Below are positions 31,254-41,380 of a DNA stretch of 64,000 nucleotides, piece after piece. The DNA is taken from NCBI GenBank assembly GCA_003116975.1, contig BGKB01000051.1:326684-390683 (forward strand). The letters run 5' to 3'. Below the pieces are notes generated by a model. That model searched no databases and was not told the origin of the DNA. It saw only the letters and a program-made list of their open reading frames with translations. The position numbers were made by a program, and so were the translations under genes. How positions within the stretch are numbered: position 1 is the stretch's first letter; the number at the start of each line of letters is the position of its first letter. The DNA comes from Aurantiochytrium sp. KH105. Lineage: Eukaryota > Sar > Bigyra > Thraustochytrida > Thraustochytriidae.

Positions 31254-31716
31254 GCTCGCGTGCAGAGAAGAAAACTCCCCAAGCACTTGCTCCTCTCGCG
31301 CAAGAGTCGCGTGGCTCTCTTTGACCCGCTTCTCGCTCCTGACTCGTGGCGTCCGCGGCGCTCGGCGTCCTGCCAGTTAGTTTGAGATGTGCAGCGTGAC
31401 TCCTTTTCGCAGGCGCTCACATCACCTTGCGGCGCTCGTACAACGCGCCGCTGGGGGCCAGAAACCGTCGCGAGCCATTCGGGGTTGCGCAGATCATTCG
31501 AGGAACTAGCAAGGAACCGCAAAATGTTTGCATTCGATTCACAGTCACAGCGATTCACAGTCCCAGTGATCGAGGTGTTGTTCGCTCTTTTGCGGCAGCA
31601 GCAGCAGCAGCGAGCGGCAGCAGCGAGAGAGAGAGCAGAGTCGAAGCGGCGGCGTTGGCGGCGACACAAGAGGCCGCGGGCCGAGCAGAGGTGGGCAGAT
31701 AAGAGTGGCGACGAAG
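31254..31716. promoter_or_regulatory. Divergent spacer between RING gene and FabI
   Basis: A 463-bp interval between two head-to-head starts, expected to hold both promoters. It contains a short CAG run at about 31594-31612 and GAGAGA sequence at 31626-31636. No clear TATA box. Confidence 0.5.
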
Positions 31717-32553
31717 ATGGCCAAGACGACGTCGACGCTGCTGCTCGGCAAGCGCGGCCTGGTGGCGGGCGTGACGAATGCGCGGTCGCTGGGCTGGGCC
31801 GTGGCCAGAGCGTGGCTTGCTCACGGCGCCGAGGTGACCTTGCTCGCCAAAAATAAAAACCTTGCCGATAAGGTCCATGCACTCTGGGACCGAGAGCTCC
31901 CAGAAGTGCCCAAGCGAATCATGCAGCATGACCTGGGGTTTGAGGATCATCTCACATGGGACGATCTACGCTCTACGGTGGACTTTGATCTCCCTTCAAA
32001 GCTCGACATGGCGTGCCATGCAGCAGCCTTTGCACCTCGCGAAGCCCTCCACGGACGAGTCGTGGACGTGAAGCGAGATGACTTTGAGTACACCATGGAC
32101 TCGAGTGTGTACAGTTTTATTGCGCTTGGCCGACTTCTCGAGCCTATCATGACGCGAGACGCAACAGAGGAAAGCGCAAGTCTCATGACCCTGACATTTG
32201 ATGGTTCACAGCGCGCAGTACCTGGATATGGTATCATGGGCCCTGCCAAGGGCGCCCTCGAGAGCACGTGCAGGTATCTCGCGAGTGAACTTGGCCAAGG
32301 CAATATTCGCGTCAACGCCATCAGTGCGGGTCCCATTAATACCTTGTCGGCGCGTGGGCTTCGTGGATTTCACGAGCTCCGCGACCACGCCAATGCAAGA
32401 CGCACGCTACCGGATCCCATTTCCGCACAGGATGTCGGCAGCATTGCAACTTTTTTAGCCAGCGATCTTGCTGCTCACGTCTCAGGTCAAACCATTTTCG
32501 TTGATAGCGGCATCTCCAGCCAGGCGTTCGGCGCTGCGGACCGTGCCGACTGA
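31717..32553 (+). CDS. fabI: FabI-type enoyl-[acyl-carrier-protein] reductase
   Basis: 278 residues from the ATG at 31717; a GTG four codons upstream is the only alternative. A short-chain dehydrogenase of the FabI branch, which reduces the enoyl-ACP double bond with NAD(P)H in the last step of type II fatty acid elongation. Seen: the cofactor loop GLVAGVTNARSLGWAVA; the FabI-specific active site YGIMGPAKGALE, where Tyr and Lys are spaced Y-x6-K as in E. coli Tyr156/Lys163; RVNAISAGPINTLSARGL; and the C-terminal DVGSIATFLASDLAAHVSGQ. The position of E. coli Tyr146 is Phe here (LTFDGSQRA versus LSYLGAERA). No plastid or mitochondrial presequence precedes the domain, so location is uncertain. 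Transfer from bacteria or an organelle ancestor is possible. Confidence 0.9.
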   Translation: MAKTTSTLLLGKRGLVAGVTNARSLGWAVARAWLAHGAEVTLLAKNKNLADKVHALWDRELPEVPKRIMQHDLGFEDHLTWDDLRSTVDFDLPSKLDMACHAAAFAPREALHGRVVDVKRDDFEYTMDSSVYSFIALGRLLEPIMTRDATEESASLMTLTFDGSQRAVPGYGIMGPAKGALESTCRYLASELGQGNIRVNAISAGPINTLSARGLRGFHELRDHANARRTLPDPISAQDVGSIATFLASDLAAHVSGQTIFVDSGISSQAFGAADRAD

Positions 32554-34292
32554 TGTGCCGAAACCTTGATAGATTTTGCAATTTGTGTCTTTTATTTTTC
32601 GCCACCACCACCACCACCCTTCACCATTGATTTCGTTTCGTAGACTGTTTTGAATCAAAGGCAGACGAGAGTTCATCATCGCTTGCTGCTATCACCATTC
32701 TCATCTCGTCTGGTCAGGTGCTTTTTACTTGTTCTCGCCATTTGGCTCCGACTTGAACATTGAACGCAAGCAAGCGTGGGTTTTCGGCGCCGGGGGGGGG
32801 GAGGGGGGGGGGGGGGGCGTGTCGGCGATGATTCGATTCGGATAAAAATAGATGTGAAGCCATCGTGCGCGATTTTCTTCTTGGTCTTGTTTGTCACAAC
32901 GCATGATGCTTACAATGCAAACATCATTGCAACCACGACCTTTTGGAGTCCTGAAAAATCTAGATCGGACGCCCGAGTCATTGCTCACATTTTCTCCCCT
33001 TCCTCTCTCGTTAAAACAAAGCAGGTGAGCATTTCTGCCTATTGTGTGCCCATTTAGGCCGGTACGCCTACGCTCAGATGCGTGTCACTCCGTGGGAAGC
33101 CTTTGCTTCATTCTTTTCTGCCTCTAGTAGTATACGTGATCCAAGGACCCCATCATGATGACCCCTAGTATTTCCCTGGGAGTCATTTATTCCTCCGGCG
33201 GGTCGGCCAAAAAATCCTTGCTAGCCGATGAGGTGTTGGGGACCATACCTGTCATTGACCGACGCTGTCCGCTCACCGCCGCGACCTTGCAGCGTCGTGC
33301 TTTCCTAAGAGCGAGCCGATACGAAGACTTTCAGCAGCGTCCGAGGGGTCCGTGTTCCCACCAGCACCGACAGTCACAGTCACGGTCGGGCACCGTCGCA
33401 TACAAGACAGCCTGACAAGTCCAGTGACCGGCTACATATTCTCCACTGTGGCGTCAATTTCCCTGAAAGTCGCATTTGCTGGCTGTTGCTCTTGTGCCGA
33501 CATTCGCTGCATTGACAACCAAGCAGCCAGGCAGCCAGGCAGCCAGGCAGCCAGCCGGCCGGCCGGCCAGCCGCCGTCACACCACACCAGCCAGTTTTTG
33601 GTTTCAAGAGAGAGAGTGAGGGAGAGAGAGACCCCATTCGCCGAAACACCGCGTGAGTTTGAGGTGAGTGTGTGCCGCCTCGCCTCGCCGCCGCGGCATC
33701 ACCCGCTCTTTCTGTTCTGAGATTCTTCCCGCGCTCGCTCTCCGTCTCCGACGCCACTGGCCGAAACCCGACAAAATAGAAAGAGAGAGGCTGAACGACA
33801 GCTTGAAGCGTCACCTCTTCCGCGCCAGTTCGGCCGTCCGCAGCCGCTCTTGCTGCGCTTGCCGTGCGTGAAGCGGGAGTTAGTCACGGCAGGCCGCTGC
33901 ATCAGACGGTCGTGGTTTCGTAGTGCGTTCTTTCTCCCTTCGGCTTCTCCATTCTTTCCATTGCGGCAGTCAATTTCCAACTAAAGTCCTTGCTTTCCCA
34001 GGCAAGCAGACAGCATCGAGGACTCGACAGAGCAAGAGCAGACGAGAGCAAAGCAGAGCAGTCCAGCATCGCGAGGTCGGCCCCTTCCCCGGTCGCGGCT
34101 GAGCGTGCCCTGTAAGCGGCGGCGGCGGCGGGGCGTCGAAGCGGATCAGGGTCGTGTCGCGCGTGAAGTCTGTCCGCGCAGCGCGCAGCGGCGACGCGCG
34201 GACGCAGCCGTCAAAGAACGAGCAAATAAACAATCAAGCAAACGAGCAAGAAAACAACAAACAAATAAGACCTTCTCGCGCGCCTTGCGACG
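32554..34292. other. Intergenic region upstream of the sulfatase gene
   Basis: About 1.7 kb without a recognisable gene. It holds a long G tract (32792-32817), a CAGC/CCGG-rich microsatellite near 33520-33572, a GAGA stretch near 33607-33632, and the AAACAA-rich 5' flank of the sulfatase gene (34220-34270). Confidence 0.6.
32792..32817 (+). repeat. Long G homopolymer tract
   Basis: Ten Gs, one A, then fifteen Gs, about 240 bp past the FabI stop codon. Such a tract could form a G-quadruplex and is also a place where sequencing length errors are common. Confidence 0.9.
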
Positions 34293-36314
34293 ATGGCGCC
34301 TTGGCGCAGCCTTGCGACGGCCGTGGCCGTCGCGACCATGGTGCAGTCCACAATGGGTATCTCGTCAAGAAGCCAGGACATGATTGACGATGTTCTTTTC
34401 AAGCAAGCAGTTCTTGCAGGCGATATCGACGTTGCGAGAAGCTCCGAAACGTACGAATGGCGAAGGTCGCACGAGAACGTCACGCCACCGGAAACTCTCG
34501 ACGGCGAAGAGGTCTCGGTGTCTGACGAGGAGGCGCAGGCTGCCGTGGGCACGAAACCCAACATTTTGGTTTTTCTGTGGGATGACCTCGGCCTCGCAGA
34601 CGCGGGATTTGCGCCGCAGGCGCGAGAAGAGACACAAGAATCGATGCCGTTCTTGACGCAGCTCGCCGAAGAGGAGGGCGTCATTTTGACGCGTCACTAT
34701 GCCTCGTGGCACTGTTCGCCGTCGCGACGCTCGTTTCTCACGGGTCGGGAGCCAACGCATGTGGGCGGCGACGAACTCACGGACTTTGAAGACGACGACA
34801 TGGACATGCGCATGACGTGGATTTCGGAAAAGCTCGCAGACGCTGGATACTACTCTCTCTTTTACGGCAAGGGCCACATTGGGGCGCGGTCGATCCGCAT
34901 GCTGCCACGGCATCGCGGTTTTCACGAACACATGGGCTTTCTCGGCGGAAGCCAAACGTATTATGGCTCAGGAGGTCGGTGGAAGAACCTGGAAATGGAC
35001 ACGGACTCGACGTACAGCGCTCTGTACTGGGGTAATAGCATGGTGTCAAATATCAAAGACGAGCTGGCCGAATCGAGTCCGCGACCAATCTTTCTGTTCT
35101 ATTCCCTGCAAGCCCCGCACACGCCGCTCAAGTCAATCCCATCAAACAGTCGGTACTCGAACTCGTATGGGAGCACCAAGTACTATAACGAGTACCAGGA
35201 TGCAAATGTGGAGAACTTTGACCTGTTGCAATGGAACGTGTACGCCGCAGACGTGGAGATCGAGCGCGTGGTGAGCTTATTCCAGGACGATGAGGCCGTG
35301 TGGAACAACACGCTGGTGGTGTTTATCAGTGACAATGGCGGCACAAGCAACAAGGCGCCGGGCAACAACTACCCCTTGCGGGGAGAAAAGGGCACCGCGT
35401 TCGAGGGCGGTTTCCGGACGGCATCCTTTGTGAGCGGCGGTATCATTCCTGCGTCGCAGCGCGGATCGTTCAACAACAAGATTTATCACATTTCCGACTG
35501 GTACCGGACGTTTTGCAACTTGGCGGGTGTTTCGGGCGACGATGATCCACCGATGGGGCCTGCTTTTCCTAATTTGACCCTCGACGACGTCCCTGACGCG
35601 CAGTACCCGAATGTTACGGACCCAACGAACTCGAGCAGGCAGGTGGACGCCTATGGCATGCTGAGCTATCCGCCCGTGGACAGCAAGGACATGTGGCCGT
35701 CGCTGATGCAGCCGACGGAATATGCACGTGACGCGGTGCACCCGGTGCTGGTGCTGAGTCGGGAAGCCGTCCTCATGGGCGACATGAAACTGATCTTGGC
35801 GCAGCCCTGCTCCATGGGTATCACTAGTGATATCGAATGCAAGGATGATGTCCACTTTGGTTGGGTCGACCGCGACAATATCTTTTCTGATGACGATGGT
35901 CTTGACTGTCTGCAATTCTTTGACAACCGTGATGTGGAAGCCTTTATGGATGGTAGCTTTCGCTTCCGGCCGTGCCTCTTTAACGTGACGGCCGACTATC
36001 GCGAGAAGAGTCCCATTGATGACGTGGAGACGCAGACCAAGCTGTGGGCGGCTCTCAACGAGACGCTCTTGTACCAGTACACGATTCGCTTGCCGATCAA
36101 GGGCAAGTTTGGTATGACGCCCTTTTACTGCAGCGGGCCTTGCTTCGAATACGACTATGCGCTCACGTACTATGGTCTGAACCCGTCGAACTCGAAGCAA
36201 TCTAGTTACATGGTGCCGCAATGTGGCGTGTATCAGACGGACGCGGTTGGCCACGACTTTTGTCCAACAGGCGGCCCGGGCAACCTGCCGCTCGCGGATG
36301 GGTCTCGCTTGTGA
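34293..36314 (+). CDS. Secreted arylsulfatase (S1 family, ARSB-like)
   Basis: 673 residues. Sulfatases hydrolyse sulfate esters of polysaccharides or small molecules using a formylglycine made from a cysteine. Here the modification motif is CSPSR (141-145) followed by RSFLTGR, matching C-x-P-S-R-x3-L-T-G. Metal ligands and active-site residues are visible: WDDLG (DD at 97-98), GKGHIG (about 192-197), APHTPLKS, and SDNGG (DN at 347-348), followed by LRGEKGTAFEGGFR. A hydrophobic N-terminus (MAPWRSLATAVAVATMVQS) looks like a signal peptide, and several N-x-S/T sites suggest secretion or lysosomal routing. About 70 residues between the signal and the domain are acidic and unassigned. The C-terminal part has extra cysteines. 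Substrate unknown; sulfated marine polysaccharides are a plausible guess. Confidence 0.92.
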   Translation: MAPWRSLATAVAVATMVQSTMGISSRSQDMIDDVLFKQAVLAGDIDVARSSETYEWRRSHENVTPPETLDGEEVSVSDEEAQAAVGTKPNILVFLWDDLGLADAGFAPQAREETQESMPFLTQLAEEEGVILTRHYASWHCSPSRRSFLTGREPTHVGGDELTDFEDDDMDMRMTWISEKLADAGYYSLFYGKGHIGARSIRMLPRHRGFHEHMGFLGGSQTYYGSGGRWKNLEMDTDSTYSALYWGNSMVSNIKDELAESSPRPIFLFYSLQAPHTPLKSIPSNSRYSNSYGSTKYYNEYQDANVENFDLLQWNVYAADVEIERVVSLFQDDEAVWNNTLVVFISDNGGTSNKAPGNNYPLRGEKGTAFEGGFRTASFVSGGIIPASQRGSFNNKIYHISDWYRTFCNLAGVSGDDDPPMGPAFPNLTLDDVPDAQYPNVTDPTNSSRQVDAYGMLSYPPVDSKDMWPSLMQPTEYARDAVHPVLVLSREAVLMGDMKLILAQPCSMGITSDIECKDDVHFGWVDRDNIFSDDDGLDCLQFFDNRDVEAFMDGSFRFRPCLFNVTADYREKSPIDDVETQTKLWAALNETLLYQYTIRLPIKGKFGMTPFYCSGPCFEYDYALTYYGLNPSNSKQSSYMVPQCGVYQTDAVGHDFCPTGGPGNLPLADGSRL

Positions 36315-36567
36315 CGTGACGTCCGTCGCGAGTTTCTCTTTAGCCCCACGTTGTTCATAAGCTATTGAAGCTCGTTGTTCTTGATGTCCTCTTTTGATGC
36401 TGGCTGTAGCTGGCTTGGCTCTCGTAGGCTACGATTTGCCTTGTTCCTCTGGCCGGCTCGCTGCCTCCGCTTGTTGTCCATGAACGGCATTCCATTGTTC
36501 GTGGCGGACACCATCATCGCCTTCGCCATGGATGCTGGAATTGCCAGCCAGAATCACCATCGCACAG

Positions 36568-36605
<38 letters not shown>

Positions 36606-37045
36606 ACGAGATGACCGCGGCACGTTCCACAGCCACCATCTCCAACGTGCGCTCCTTCTCCCTCCCTCCCTCCCTCCCTCCCTGGACCGGGCCCGTCAGG
36701 CTGGCTGTCCACGCTGGCCGGGACTTCTCCCCTGGCGCCGGCCGGCTCGGCGCGCGTGCCGGCTTTCCCTTCCGGCGGCTCGCTGCCCCTCCCTCCCTAG
36801 CGCCGCGGCACCGAGCACGTGCTGCAGCAGTCTCTGTCAGTCCCTGTCTGCCAGGGCAGCAGCGCAGACAGACGCGGAGGGAGGGAGGGAGGCGGAGAGA
36901 GTTGCGCAGAACCGACCGAGCGCGAGGAGGCGGCGGAGGCGCGAAGGGACGCGCGCGGAGGCGGCAGAACCGAAGGCGGAGGCGGAAGGGCGTCAGGCGC
37001 GAGCGGGTGCGGGCGAGAGAGAGAGGGTTCTTCGCGGAGCCAGCC
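36315..37045. other. Intergenic region with TGCC and CCCT microsatellites
   Basis: Upstream of the MIT-like gene. A CTGC run lies at 36571-36604 and a TCCC run at 36659-36683; the rest is GC-rich. The downstream frame stays open through much of it but is Arg/Pro-rich and lacks a convincing start before 37046. Confidence 0.6.
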
Positions 37046-38053
37046 ATGGGCGGCGGGCCGGACGGGCCCGAGGATGGCGGCGGGCGCGGAGGGGCCGCGG
37101 CAAACCCGCAACCCCCGGCGTACGCAGAGGCCGTCGCGCGCGGAGGCATGGTGTTCGAGGCGCCGGCAGGACAGCAAGCGCAGCGAGGAGGAGAAGCACA
37201 GCGAGAGCAGCAGCCGAGGCAGCGTTTCCGCGGCGAGGCCGTCGTGGAGGAACAACTGCAGCAGCTCAGAAGCGAGGAACTGCCCCTGACGATGGTGGAG
37301 GCTTCGGACGTGGCGCGGCAGGCCGCGGACGCAGAGAGCTGCGGCCTTGCAGAGGTCGCGCGCGACCGGTACGAAGAAGCAGCAGGCGCTCTGCGCAATT
37401 TGGCGCGGGTGACTCGGGATCCAAACGAGCGAGCCGCGCTTGAAATGCAGGCCAGCGAGTACGAGGACCACAGCCGTGCAATCGAAAAGAACCAGAACCA
37501 GAACCAGACACCGGCCGTCCAAGGAGTTCCTGCCCCTGTCGCGGGTCGCTCGAACGACGTGGTCGATAGGTTCACGCATCGCGAGATCAAGTCGGGCGCC
37601 CAGCTCATGGGCACCGGTATGGGCGCCGGCGTGGGCGCGTTCCTGGGCGTGCCCATTCTGGGCGGGGCTGCAGGCTTTTTTGCAGCGAACCATTTCGTGG
37701 ACAAGGAGGACGAACATGGCGCGCGGACGCGCGAACTTGGTCTTTTGGGTGCACGCATGATGAGCTCGGCGCGCTCGTGGAACGATCAGTTCAAGTGGAC
37801 GGATCGTGCCAAGGAGTCCGCGAGCGGACTTTGGTCGTCGACCAAGGAACTGAATGAAAAGCACGACTTGACGGGCAAGGCGGAACGCGCTGCGACGCAG
37901 GCTGGCAATGCTGTGCTGGAATTTAATCGCGAGCACCGCGTCACGGAGCGCGTGTCGAGCTTTGCCTCGGAGAAGATTGGCCAATTGGTGGATGGCGGTG
38001 AGCACAACGAGAAGGCTGTAGCCAAGGTGAATCCGGCCGAGGACAGCAAGTAA
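37046..38053 (+). CDS. MIT-like domain protein with glycine-rich hydrophobic segment
   Basis: 335 residues from the ATG at 37046 (gccagccATGg); the frame continues to 36611, but that part is low complexity. Residues about 85-148 form a helical block (ARQAADAESCGLAEVARDRY onward) with the spacing of an MIT domain, a three-helix unit that binds ESCRT-III tails and is found in VPS4 and spastin. An Asn-Gln linker follows, then a glycine-rich hydrophobic stretch (MGTGMGAGVGAFLGVPILGG, about 188-207, continuing to 217), which could insert in a membrane as a hairpin. The C-terminal third is amphipathic with weak internal repeats (FKWTDRAKES, KHDLTGKAER, EHRVTERVSS). No enzymatic motif. I infer a membrane-associated trafficking protein; the MIT call rests on pattern only. 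Confidence 0.65.
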   Translation: MGGGPDGPEDGGGRGGAAANPQPPAYAEAVARGGMVFEAPAGQQAQRGGEAQREQQPRQRFRGEAVVEEQLQQLRSEELPLTMVEASDVARQAADAESCGLAEVARDRYEEAAGALRNLARVTRDPNERAALEMQASEYEDHSRAIEKNQNQNQTPAVQGVPAPVAGRSNDVVDRFTHREIKSGAQLMGTGMGAGVGAFLGVPILGGAAGFFAANHFVDKEDEHGARTRELGLLGARMMSSARSWNDQFKWTDRAKESASGLWSSTKELNEKHDLTGKAERAATQAGNAVLEFNREHRVTERVSSFASEKIGQLVDGGEHNEKAVAKVNPAEDSK

Positions 38054-38750
38054 GGAAATGATCACTTTTGCAACAATAAATGAGAAGAAGAACGAGACAA
38101 AAAAAAATTTAATAGGGAAAACCACAAAGCGATCATTCATGTACAACGTATGAAGCTCGGAAAATGCAAGCATCGTTTCCTTGTTTCTGGTTTATGTCAT
38201 TTGTTTCCAGTCGGCTTTGCTTGACATGGTAAAAGAAGATTTCAGTCTGTAATCGACGATGCTAGCCATCACCTTAACAGCAGATGGTAAACTACTGTAG
38301 CATACACGCACAGCGTAAATCCAAAGTACACACCCAGCGTGCGGACCGCAAGGCGCACCGCAACGCGTGCGACGTGTGTACCTCTTGAAGGAAAAAGAAA
38401 AGAGGCTTATCAATTCTTTCAAAAATTATCCGAGGATGAGCTTGTAAGCGATCGCGGATGGAAAGTATACGTAGGCCAACCTACCTCTCTCTAGAGCTTT
38501 GTCGAAATTTCTGTTTTCATCAACTGGCAAGGAAGGAAGATTGATTACCAAGCGCAAAGACTTGAGGTTCAAAAGGCTACCTGACAGACTGACGTCGATC
38601 ACCGAGTCAAGGACATACTCTGTAAAAGCGTATACAACGTTCGCGCAGAGAACTGCCTCTCCTCCGCCTGCATGCCGTGATCGTTTCATAAAAATCATAT
38701 TTTCTTTTCTATTCCTTTGTTTTCATTTCTTGTCTTCATGTCATCACTAT
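38054..38750. other. Convergent intergenic region
   Basis: 697 bp between the 3' ends of the MIT-like gene and CCDC124. AT-richer than its surroundings, with an A run and AATAAA-like sequence soon after the first stop (38090-38115) that could serve polyadenylation. No gene is seen. Confidence 0.6.
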
Positions 38751-39629
38751 TCAGGCCGCATTGTCCTCGACCTGGTTGGCCGGGTTCTCGGGCGACTTTT
38801 GCCAAAGCTTCCACACGTGATCCTTGAGCTGGCTGCGCTTGAGACCTGGATTCTCGGCGCGAAGACGCGCGATCTCTCGCTCTTCATAGGCCGAAAAGAG
38901 AGCCTTGCGGTTGGGGCCCTTGTGACCGTGTGCTTGCGCAGCGGCAGGCGCGCCGGGTGGCGCGCTCGCGATGGCGTGGTGCTTGTCTTCGCTGCTGCTG
39001 CTGCCGCCAAGACCCGAGGCCTCGAACGCGGCGAGGGCGGCGTCAATGCCCGAAGCGCTGATATGGCCCTGAGCAGCCTCCTCGGCACGTTCCCGATTAA
39101 GGTTGGGCTGAAGCTCCAACATGGGCTCGACGTTGGCGGGAGCTGGCTTGGCAGAGCCCGTGTTGGCGGCCGAGCCTGACGCCTGGGCGGCCTTGCGCGC
39201 GGCCTTTTCCTTGGCCTCCTTCTTTTCGCCTTCGAGAAAGGCGTCAAGGAGACTCGTGTCGTTCTTGGACTTCTTCTTGGACGCCTTGCGCGCCTTGCCG
39301 GCGGGGACGCGCATCTTGGCCAGGCCGGCCTCATCCGCGGCGAGAGCCTCCTTCTTGGCCTGCGCGGCCGCGAGCTTGGCCTTTTCCTTTTCCTCGGCCT
39401 CGCGCTGCCGCTGCTCGGCGCGAGTGTTGGCGCCGTCCTCCCATTGCTTGGCTACGCGCGCCTCCTTGGCCTTGTGCGCCTGCTGCTCCTTGGCCTTTTG
39501 CGCCGCCAGCTTTTGCGCCTTGGCCTTGGCCCCCGGCCCGCGCGGGCCCTCGTCGCCGCCGCCGCCGCCCTTCTTGCGCGCCATCTTGCCCGCCGTGCCC
39601 TCGGGCTCGCTGCTTTGCGCGACTGCCAT
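38751..39629 (-). CDS. CCDC124: CCDC124 / Lso2-family ribosome-associated protein
   Basis: 292 residues, very rich in Ala, Lys and Glu. The family (CCDC124 in animals, Lso2 in yeast) binds idle 80S ribosomes through a basic N-terminal helix and helps their recycling after stress. Seen here: a basic N-terminal coiled coil (residues 30-115), the family block ELQPNLNRERAEEAAQGHIS with a following SGIDAALAAF, and the C-terminal signature KALFSAYEEREIARLRAENP then LKRSQLKDHVWKLWQKSPENPANQ in two adjoining pieces. This closely matches the C-terminal end of animal CCDC124. Met16 (MARKKGG) is an alternative start that would fit the short N-termini of relatives (MPKK). The upstream interval has repeated CCAAT-type boxes. 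Confidence 0.9.
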   Translation of the reverse strand: MAVAQSSEPEGTAGKMARKKGGGGGDEGPRGPGAKAKAQKLAAQKAKEQQAHKAKEARVAKQWEDGANTRAEQRQREAEEKEKAKLAAAQAKKEALAADEAGLAKMRVPAGKARKASKKKSKNDTSLLDAFLEGEKKEAKEKAARKAAQASGSAANTGSAKPAPANVEPMLELQPNLNRERAEEAAQGHISASGIDAALAAFEASGLGGSSSSEDKHHAIASAPPGAPAAAQAHGHKGPNRKALFSAYEEREIARLRAENPGLKRSQLKDHVWKLWQKSPENPANQVEDNAA

Positions 39630-40203
39630 CTTCTCTCTTGTGTCTCTTTGTTAACCCCCGTGTACGCGCACCAAGGGGGGCTTGCTGCTTGCTGTTTCTT
39701 TTCTGCTGCTAGCCTGGATGGAGGCCCGGGGCCGCCCGCGGCGGGGGCTGCCGCCCAGTTGAGGTTTTGCTTGCCTCCACGGATGGATCCTCGCATGCTT
39801 GCTCTTGCCTCTCCGCGCTCGCGCTCTTTGCTAGACATGGGCTCGCTCGAGAAGGGCCAGGGCTCGCTGAGCGGCGCGCCGCCAGGCCGGCTTTTGCGGC
39901 CAGAGCAACTATGGTGATTATGAAGCGGCTTCTTGCATTGGTTGCATTTTGGCTTTTTTTTTTTCCACTTGTGATTCATGAGCCACGATAGGCCTAGCCA
40001 GCTCTTTTTTTCTTTCCTTTCTGATTGAAGGCTGCGATTGGCTCTTTCGCAGGTTTGGGCACCGTGCCTACAGAGTGTGGAGTCGGGGAGCACGGTGGGC
40101 GATTGGCTCTTTCCTGTCAATCGAAGTTGGCTCTTTTCGTCAGGGTATAAAAAAGATCATGAGCCAGCAAGAACATCGATGGATAAAATTTATGGATGAT
40201 GAT
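39630..40203. promoter_or_regulatory. CCDC124 upstream region with repeated CCAAT boxes
   Basis: A conserved sequence GATTGGCTCTTTC occurs at about 40036-40048 and 40101-40113, with a weaker AGTTGGCTCTTTT near 40125-40137. On the minus strand these read GAAAGAGCCAATC, a CCAAT box with a fixed flank, about 400-490 bp upstream of the CCDC124 start. They could be binding sites for an NF-Y-like factor. The rest of the interval is the 3' flank of ADPRM. Confidence 0.4.
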
Positions 40204-41380
40204 TCAACTATGGTGTGATGATGGCTTGTGGGCATCAAGAAGGCGAACACAAGCGTGTGCATTCTCGATGCAAAGACCAGCGTCCGAAAGGACAAGTGTG
40301 GCATGGCATGTGGGTTCCTCGGCCTCGACTGCGGCCCGAAGAGAATAGTGCGGAATGTGGCGCTCTTGGCCTCGCCACACAAAATGATGATCGGTCGTGC
40401 CCCCGGAATGGTCATGGCCACTGAAAACAGCAGCAACTTCCGCATCCGTACTCTCGAGCACAGAGAGAATGGCGTGATAGTTCCAGGGAAGACACGTGTA
40501 GCGATATGCAGCCTGTTGCGCGAGCGGGTGAAGAGGAATATGTACGAAAACAAGGACGCGTTGGCCAGCGTCGTGAGCTTCTGCAAGCTGGGCGCGCAAC
40601 CATTTCAGCTGCGCGTCGCCCACGGCGCCATTGTAAGGCACGAATCGTTTCATGGCCCCTTCGAGTCCCGTCTGAAAGTCAACTCCCGGCTTTCTCCAAT
40701 CGTTCGGATTGGATGCAGATAGCATCGCCTCGGCCTCCTTTGTGGCATCGGGGCCAATGACCGTCAACTCGTAAGAGTCGAGTATGATGCCGCGCCAGCC
40801 AGAACACGGCTCGAAGCTGTAATACGGGTCTCGTTCTGTCGTCGCAAACACGGCTGCCAGCTCGGCCTTGGTCAGATTGTACAGGTCGTGATTGCCAATA
40901 ATGTGATGCACGTCGGAAAAGCCTTCGAACTCTTCAAGAACGCGCTGGAAAGCCGCCTTTTTGTCCTTGCTTGCCGCATTCTTGCCGTCAATGAGATCCC
41001 CCAGCTGCACGACCGTCTGTACGCCCTGCGCGTGCCAGTCTGCAGCTGCCCGCGCCAAGACTTGTTGCGCGTTTCTGTATTGCCTGTGCGCGAGTCCGGA
41101 GAAATCGGTGCCATCGTCCACGTCCGCGTACTGGGTAACGCGGCAGTCTCGGTCAGCCCGGCATCCGAGCGGCCTCGCGCTCTCCAGTCAACCAAAAGCT
41201 CTCTCTCTCACGCGCGCGCAAGAGCGAAATGAGCTCGCGCGCTCGACCCTCTTTGCGTCAACTCACTTGGACGTCGGCGATAAGACCCAGCCGGAAGCCT
41301 GAAACGGCGCCAGGAGAGCAAGACGACGACGACGACGACCTCGCTCTTCCCTTGGCTTTCTCTGCGCAAAGGCTTGCCAT
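40204..41380 (-). CDS. ADPRM: Manganese-dependent ADP-ribose/CDP-alcohol diphosphatase
   Basis: Two exons, 41380-41267 and 41130-40204, across a 136-bp intron (GTGAGT donor, CTGAC branch-like site, CCCAG acceptor), giving 346 residues, close to the ~340 of animal ADPRM. Splicing joins GLIADVQ to YADVDDGTDF, recreating the family motif IADVQ-(F/Y)-AD; without the first exon the first metal ligand is missing. Further calcineurin-like phosphoesterase motifs are QLGDLIDG, GNHDLYN, the family stretch LDSYELTVIG, HIPLHP, and SGHDHSGG. The enzyme hydrolyses ADP-ribose and CDP-choline or CDP-glycerol in animals; the substrate here is inferred from family. I chose the ATG at 41380; upstream in-frame ATGs (up to 41518) would add an unconserved basic tail. 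Confidence 0.92.

Noticed and set aside
36611-37045. N-terminal extension of the MIT-like protein
   Set aside because: Although open, it is translated microsatellite and Arg-rich sequence; the ATG at 37046 has a better context and starts the sensible protein.
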